A DNA stretch of 5,943 bases from Pseudomonadota bacterium. GTDB lineage: Bacteria; Pseudomonadota; Gammaproteobacteria; Burkholderiales; SG8-41. Where the stretch lies: positions 1 to 5,943 of the forward strand of contig JAEYXO010000231.1 of the NCBI GenBank assembly GCA_023431245.1, read 5' to 3'. The translations under genes and the position numbers were made by a program. Positions within the stretch are counted from its first letter, which is position 1. Every line of letters begins with the position of its first letter. A model generated the notes under the pieces. It was given only the letters and a program-made list of their open reading frames with translations. It searched no databases and was not told where the DNA came from. Of the stretch, positions 1 to 5,943 are shown in pieces.

Positions 1-39
1 GTTGACCAGTCGAGTTTCGCGCAGCAGGCGCAGCAGTAA
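1..39 (+). CDS. rplA: 50S ribosomal protein L1, C-terminal fragment (5' truncated by window edge)
   Basis: Reading frame 1 gives VDQSSFAQQAQQ and then a TAA stop at 37-39. A short VDQS-type tail is how I recall many proteobacterial L1 proteins ending, and rplA is the gene expected directly upstream of the rplJ leader in the rplK-rplA-rplJ-rplL-rpoB-rpoC order. L1 binds 23S rRNA at the mobile L1 stalk near the E site and represses its own mRNA. Only 12 residues are visible, so the identity rests mainly on gene order, the matching tail and the in-frame stop. Nothing can be said about the rest of the gene. Confidence 0.8.
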   Translation, partial: VDQSSFAQQAQQ

Positions 40-47
40 TTTGAAGT

Positions 48-70
48 CCCCGCGCCGAATCTGCGCGGGG
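48..70 (+). other. Perfect 8-bp GC-rich hairpin just after the rplA stop
   Basis: CCCCGCGC (48-55) is an exact inverted repeat of GCGCGGGG (63-70), with a 7-base loop. It begins 8 bases after the rplA stop. The following bases, CAGAAACTTT, have no clean T run, so it is not a standard intrinsic terminator. It may protect the 3' end of the upstream message, serve as a processing site, or be a weak partial terminator. The structure is certain as sequence, but its function is inferred. Confidence 0.5.
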
Positions 71-83
71 CAGAAACTTTGGG

Positions 84-107
84 CCGCCGGCAGTGTATCG
101 CCGGCGG
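84..107 (+). other. Second perfect 8-bp GC-rich hairpin ahead of the L10 leader
   Basis: CCGCCGGC (84-91) pairs exactly with GCCGGCGG (100-107) around an 8-base loop. It ends 10 bases before the L10 leader core and is followed by GTTGTCAAAG, which has no T run. It forms a tandem pair with the hairpin at 48-70. It may insulate the folding of the leader or mark a processing point. No promoter elements overlap it convincingly. Confidence 0.45.
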
Positions 108-117
108 GTTGTCAAAG

Positions 118-208
118 ACCGTAGGCACCGAGAGGTTTAATTTTTGGAAGAAGGCCGCAGGCAGACAGCCGGCGGCCGGACGCTGAAGTCCTACGCAGAC
201 GGTGTGCC
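118..208 (+). promoter_or_regulatory. L10 leader: mRNA binding site for the L10-L7/L12 complex (autoregulation of rplJ-rplL)
   Basis: ACCGTAGG (118-125) pairs with CCTACGCAGACGGT (190-203). The inner pairs are CGTAGG/CCTACG and the outer pairs are ACC(G)/(C)GGT, leaving a one-sided bulge of six bases on the 3' side that contains CAGA. This bulged, kink-turn-like stem with GACGGTG is the arrangement I recall from the E. coli rplJ leader, where L10 complexed with L7/L12 binds and represses translation. Inside it, GGCCGC (153-158) pairs with GCGGCC (172-177), with GGC/GCC (160-162/168-170) above, making a branch hairpin. The element lies in the gene-free gap between rplA and rplJ, where this leader belongs, about 165 bases before the rplJ start. 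The exact outer limits are approximate. A covariance-model match to the Rfam L10 leader family would settle the call. Confidence 0.85.
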
Positions 209-250
209 CGAAACAGGTCAAACATGTTCATGTCTGGCTCCTGGATCAGT

Positions 251-267
251 CGCCGTGCAGTACGGCG
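251..267 (+). other. Small leader hairpin between the L10 site and the attenuator
   Basis: CGCCGT (251-256) pairs exactly with ACGGCG (262-267) around the loop GCAGT. A competing fold is possible: GGGCGT (267-272) with GTGCCC (284-289), including two G-T wobbles. That fold would occupy the first bases of the 5' arm of the terminator-like hairpin at 288. Bases 209-250 contain only weak possible pairs (ACAT/ATGT at 222-225/230-233 and CAGG/CCTG at 214-217/240-243), and I see nothing else there. Confidence 0.35.
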
Positions 268-287
268 GGCGTGCAACAGGGAAGTGC

Positions 288-318
288 CCCGGAAGGCCGA
301 ATGGCCGTCCGGGTTTTT
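288..318 (+). terminator. Terminator-like hairpin with T5 tail in the rplJ leader (candidate attenuator)
   Basis: CCCGGA (288-293) pairs with TCCGGG (308-313). After one A-G mismatch, GGCC (295-298) pairs with GGCC (303-306) around a GAAT loop, and TTTTT (314-318) follows the stem directly. This has the form of a rho-independent terminator. It sits in the untranslated leader, downstream of the L10 binding site and 49 bases before the rplJ start, so read-through would be needed to express rplJ and everything after it. It could be an attenuator acting with the L10 leader, or only a partial terminator or pause. The tail is short and is followed by CCCG, which can pair with CGGG at 310-313 as an alternative fold. 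Confidence 0.6.
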
Positions 319-356
319 CCCGTCAGGCGCTCGCCGGCCATCGTTTAACGTTTAAC

Positions 357-360
357 GGAG
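357..360 (+). promoter_or_regulatory. Ribosome binding site of rplJ (supports the TTG start)
   Basis: GGAG lies 7 bases before TTG at 368-370, which is normal spacing. No ATG or GTG in the same frame is nearby with a comparable site, and the protein from TTG begins like L10 family members (SLNLEQKQAVV). The site directly follows a tandem repeat of CGTTTAA (342-348 and 349-355). Confidence 0.8.
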
Positions 361-367
361 AACGACC

Positions 368-898
368 TTGAGTCTCAATCTGGAGCAGAAGCAAGCGGTG
401 GTGGCTGAAGTGAGCGCGCAGGTTGCGCAAGCCCAGGCCATCGTACTCGCCGAGTACCGCAGCCTGCCCGTGGAAGCCATGACCGAATTGCGCAAGAAGG
501 CGCGCGAATCGGGCGTTTACTTCCGCGTTCTGAAGAATACCCTGGCGCGCCGCGCCGTTGCCGATACGCCGTTCAAGGCGCTGGCTGACCAGATGATCGG
601 TCCGCTGGCCTACGGCATTTCGAGCGACCCGGTGGCTGCCGCCAAGGTGCTGCACGAGTTTTCGAAGGGTAATGAGCGTCTCGTGATCAAGGGCGGCGCA
701 ATGCCGAACGTCGTGATGGGTGCCAGTGAAGTTGCGGCGCTCGCCAAGATGCCCAGCCGTCAGGAGCTGCTCGCAACCCTGCTCGGAACCATGCAGGCCC
801 CCGTGGCGACCTTTGTGCGGACCCTCAACGAGGTTCCGTCCAAGTTCGTGCGTGCGCTTGCCGCCGTGCGGGATCAGAAGGAAAAGCAGGCGGCGTGA
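368..898 (+). CDS. rplJ: 50S ribosomal protein L10 (uL10)
   Basis: L10 is the base of the ribosomal L7/L12 stalk. Its N-terminal domain binds 23S rRNA next to L11, and its C-terminal helix carries L7/L12 dimers that recruit translation GTPases. The 176-residue product has the expected N-terminal features, AEYRSLPVEAMTELRKKAR (28-46) and LKNTLARRAV (55-64). A long C-terminal segment starting at MPSRQELL (128-135) and ending in charged residues fits the L7/L12-binding helix. Length is within the usual L10 range. The start is TTG, chosen because GGAG lies 7 bases upstream and residue 2 onward matches the family start. rplL follows after 77 bases. Expression is very probably controlled by the L10 leader upstream, with L10-L7/L12 as repressor. 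A TTG start on a highly expressed ribosomal protein gene is uncommon and would lower initiation. Confidence 0.97.
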   Translation: MSLNLEQKQAVVAEVSAQVAQAQAIVLAEYRSLPVEAMTELRKKARESGVYFRVLKNTLARRAVADTPFKALADQMIGPLAYGISSDPVAAAKVLHEFSKGNERLVIKGGAMPNVVMGASEVAALAKMPSRQELLATLLGTMQAPVATFVRTLNEVPSKFVRALAAVRDQKEKQAA

Positions 899-925
899 GG
901 TCATCGCCCTCAGGGCGTGACGCCG
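891..925 (+). other. Hairpin spanning the rplJ stop codon
   Basis: CGGCGT (891-896) pairs exactly with ACGCCG (920-925), and inside it CGCCC (905-909) pairs with GGGCG (913-917) around a TCA loop. The outer 5' arm includes the first base of the rplJ TGA stop (896-898). GGCG/CGCC (914-917/921-924) is a smaller competing fold. The T-rich stretch starts too far downstream (942) for a standard terminator. Ribosomes finishing rplJ would melt this structure, so a role in spacing or coupling between rplJ and rplL translation is possible but inferred. Confidence 0.45.
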
Positions 926-960
926 CATATATAAGTATTTGTTTTTATTAAATTTTTAGC
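926..960 (+). promoter_or_regulatory. AT-rich tract upstream of rplL (candidate translation enhancer)
   Basis: Thirty of these 35 bases are A or T, in sharp contrast to the GC-rich surroundings. The tract is followed within five bases by AGGAGA (965-970) and then the rplL ATG at 976. Unstructured AU-rich leader segments are known to favour ribosome binding, in part through ribosomal protein S1. L7/L12 is the only ribosomal protein present in several copies per ribosome, so a strong initiation region here makes sense. I looked for a promoter: TATATA/TATAAG (928-935) resembles a -10 box, but nothing like a -35 lies at the right distance. The enhancer role is inference. Confidence 0.45.
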
Positions 961-975
961 ATTCAGGAGAACGAC

Positions 976-1356
976 ATGGCTGTTGCCAAAGCAGAAATCC
1001 TCGACGCGATTGCCGGTATGACCGTGCTCGAGCTGTCCCAGCTGATCAAAGAGATGGAAGAGAAGTTTGGCGTGTCGGCCGCTGCCGCCGCTGTCGCCGT
1101 GGCCGCTCCGGCCGCCGGTGGTGGCGCTGCTGCTGCCGAGGAAAAGACCGAATTCACCGTCAATCTGACGAACGCCGGTGCCAACAAGGTCAACGTCATC
1201 AAGGTGGTGCGTGCAGTGACCGGCCTGGGCCTCAAGGAAGCCAAGGATCTGGTTGACGGTGCGCCGAAACCCGTCAAGGAAGGTGTGTCGAAGGCCGACG
1301 CCGAGGCGATCGCCAAGCAGATCACCGAAGCCGGCGGCACCGCCGAGATCAAGTAA
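976..1356 (+). CDS. rplL: 50S ribosomal protein L7/L12 (bL12)
   Basis: L7/L12 forms the flexible stalk that binds EF-Tu, EF-G and other translation GTPases and stimulates GTP hydrolysis. The 126-residue protein shows all three parts. An N-terminal dimerisation and L10-binding domain (about 1-33) includes LSQLIKEMEEKFGV. An Ala/Gly-rich hinge (about 34-57) includes a run of five Ala. The C-terminal factor-binding domain (about 58-126) includes VIKVVRAVTGLGLKEAK (74-90) and DLVDGAPKPVK (91-101). Length is close to the 121 residues of the E. coli protein. ATG is preceded by AGGAGA with 5 bases between. The gene lies between rplJ and a terminator-type hairpin 12 bases after its stop, and an AT-rich tract upstream may boost its translation so that several copies are made per L10. 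Confidence 0.98.
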   Translation: MAVAKAEILDAIAGMTVLELSQLIKEMEEKFGVSAAAAAVAVAAPAAGGGAAAAEEKTEFTVNLTNAGANKVNVIKVVRAVTGLGLKEAKDLVDGAPKPVKEGVSKADAEAIAKQITEAGGTAEIK

Positions 1357-1368
1357 TTGCAGTGCCCC

Positions 1369-1405
1369 GCGCAGGGCGGCGGAGCAACGCCGCCCTGCGC
1401 CTTTT
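1369..1405 (+). terminator. rplL-rpoB intergenic terminator / attenuator
   Basis: GCGCAGGGCGGCG (1369-1381) is an exact inverted repeat of CGCCGCCCTGCGC (1388-1400), giving a 13-bp stem with a 6-base loop. It is followed by C and then TTTT (1402-1405). The T run is short, so termination is probably partial. This is the position of the known E. coli attenuator that lets only a fraction of transcripts continue from the ribosomal protein genes into rpoB-rpoC, matching the higher demand for L7/L12 and L10. Some read-through must occur, because no promoter for rpoB is evident between here and its start. Confidence 0.85.
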
Positions 1406-1431
1406 GACTGATTTGCTGAAGGTCGAAAGTG

Positions 1432-1467
1432 GCAGGTCATACCGCACAACACGCGACTGTGACCTGC
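1432..1467 (+). other. Long-loop stem in the rpoB leader (possible processing site)
   Basis: GCAGGTCA (1432-1439) pairs exactly with TGACCTGC (1460-1467), enclosing a 20-base loop, with a possible extra T-G wobble inside. It lies between the terminator hairpin and rpoB. In E. coli the transcript in this interval is cut by RNase III, so a processing role is plausible. The stem is shorter than a typical RNase III substrate unless it stacks with the terminator stem. Confidence 0.4.
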
Positions 1468-1493
1468 AACGTTTGACTTTCTGACTCTGCTCC

Positions 1494-1497
1494 GGAG
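1494..1497 (+). promoter_or_regulatory. Ribosome binding site of rpoB (selects ATG 1503 over GTG 1497)
   Basis: GGAG lies 5 bases before ATG at 1503. An in-frame GTG at 1497-1499 would add two residues (M-D), but it overlaps this site by one base and has no other site upstream. The ATG gives MAYSFTEKKRIRKSF, the usual family start. Confidence 0.85.
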
Positions 1498-1502
1498 TGG
1501 AC

Positions 1503-5618
<4,116 letters not shown>

Positions 5619-5633
5619 TCAGGAACCAGGGAA

Positions 5634-5654
5634 CGGCGGCATTCAGTGCCGCCG
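5634..5654 (+). other. Hairpin between rpoB and rpoC
   Basis: CGGCGGCA (5634-5641) pairs exactly with TGCCGCCG (5647-5654) around the loop TTCAG. No T run follows, so it should not stop transcription. It starts 15 bases after the rpoB stop and ends 36 bases before the rpoC ribosome binding site, a position suited to message stabilisation or simple spacing. The function is not known from the sequence. Confidence 0.45.
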
Positions 5655-5701
5655 GACGCAGCGAACCGCGCAGCACGGCAAAGATTACGTAGGAGTTTGC
5701 G

Positions 5702-5943
5702 ATGAAAGCACTGCTTGATTTGTTCAAACAGGTTACGCAGGAAGAGGAATTTGACGCGATCAAGATCGGGCTTGCCTCGCCCGAGAAGATCCGTTCCTGG
5801 TCGTACGGCGAGGTCAAGAAGCCGGAGACGATCAATTACCGCACGTTCAAGCCCGAACGTGACGGATTGTTCTGCGCGAAGATTTTCGGGCCGACCAAGG
5901 ACTACGAGTGCCTGTGCGGCAAGTACAAGCGCCTGAAGCACCG
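5702..5943 (+). CDS. rpoC: DNA-directed RNA polymerase subunit beta', N-terminal fragment (3' truncated by window edge)
   Basis: RpoC is the other half of the polymerase catalytic core. Eighty full codons plus two bases of the next (CG, so Arg whatever the third base) are visible. The start MKALLDLFKQVTQEEEFDAI and the segments SPEKIRSWSYGEVKKPETIN (26-45) and YRTFKPERDGLFCAKIFGP (46-64) are characteristic of the beta' N-terminus. YECLCGKYKRLKH (68-80) supplies C70 and C72, the first pair of the zinc-binding site in the beta' N-terminal region. The partner cysteines would lie just past the window end. ATG has AGGAG at 5691-5695 with 6 bases between. The gene is 83 bases after rpoB, with only a hairpin and no terminator tail in between, so the two are expected to be co-transcribed. 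Confidence 0.97.
   Translation, partial: MKALLDLFKQVTQEEEFDAIKIGLASPEKIRSWSYGEVKKPETINYRTFKPERDGLFCAKIFGPTKDYECLCGKYKRLKH

Noticed and set aside
109..141. TTGTCA (109-114) and TTTAAT (136-141) as a promoter for rplJ
   Set aside because: The spacing is 21 bases, too long for a standard sigma-70 promoter, and the transcript would start inside the L10 leader and destroy its 5' strand. No better pair was found in 1-130.
144..371. Open frame on the + strand within the rplA-rplJ gap
   Set aside because: It begins at TTG inside the L10 leader, runs through the structured leader and terminator hairpin, and its product has no recognisable features. The region is explained by RNA structure.
928..935. 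TATATA/TATAAG as a -10 box for an internal rplL promoter
   Set aside because: The sequence 16-18 bases upstream is the GC-rich hairpin with no -35-like element. The AT-rich tract is better explained as a translation initiation region, though transcript mapping was not possible here.
926..957. Hairpin 891-925 plus T-rich stretch as a terminator between rplJ and rplL
   Set aside because: The T runs start 17 or more bases after the stem, not directly after it, and terminating here would cut off L7/L12, which is needed in excess.
1404..1478. Two TTGACT boxes (1404-1409 and 1473-1478) as -35 elements for an rpoB promoter
   Set aside because: Nothing like a -10 box (TATAAT) lies 16-18 bases downstream of either, and the first overlaps the terminator T run.
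1490..1497. Perfect palindrome CTCCGGAG overlapping the rpoB ribosome binding site
   Set aside because: With no loop bases it cannot fold as an RNA hairpin, and an 8-base palindrome is not enough to argue for an operator.

Overview
The window is a stretch of core bacterial chromosome carrying the classical ribosomal protein / RNA polymerase cluster in the order rplA (3' end only) - rplJ - rplL - rpoB - rpoC (5' end only), all on the + strand. RpoB reads most like that of a betaproteobacterium. Examples are the N-terminus MAYSFTEKKRIRKSFAKR, MDQTNPLSEITHKRRVSAL in the rifampicin region, and a C-terminus ending in DIDLDRNRY, together with high-GC codon use. I compared these with family sequences recalled from memory, so I place it in Betaproteobacteria and do not name an order or genus.

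Layout. Bases 1-39 hold the last 12 codons of rplA (L1). Bases 40-367 hold no gene. They contain two GC-rich hairpins (48-70 and 84-107), the L10 autoregulatory leader (about 118-208), two smaller or weaker folds, and a hairpin with a T5 tail (288-318) that looks like an intrinsic terminator or attenuator 49 bases before rplJ. rplJ (368-898) starts with TTG. A 77-base gap with a hairpin over the rplJ stop and a very AT-rich tract leads to rplL (976-1356). The 146-base rplL-rpoB gap holds a perfect 13-bp terminator-type hairpin (1369-1405) and a second long-loop stem (1432-1467). rpoB (1503-5618) is intact. After an 83-base gap rpoC starts at 5702 and runs off the window at codon 81, just after the first two cysteines of its zinc site.

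How it works together. L10 and L7/L12 form the ribosomal stalk, and RpoB and RpoC form the catalytic core of RNA polymerase. In the well-studied E. coli operon the L10-L7/L12 complex binds the rplJ leader to repress its own synthesis, and a partial terminator between rplL and rpoB sets the ratio of ribosomal protein to polymerase. The same control points are visible here. One apparent addition is the terminator-like hairpin inside the rplJ leader. I found no convincing promoter in the window, so transcription probably enters from upstream of rplA.

I see no mobile element, CRISPR array, tRNA or rRNA gene, and no sign of an undescribed accessory system. The points worth a second look are in the RNA-level control of the non-coding gaps.
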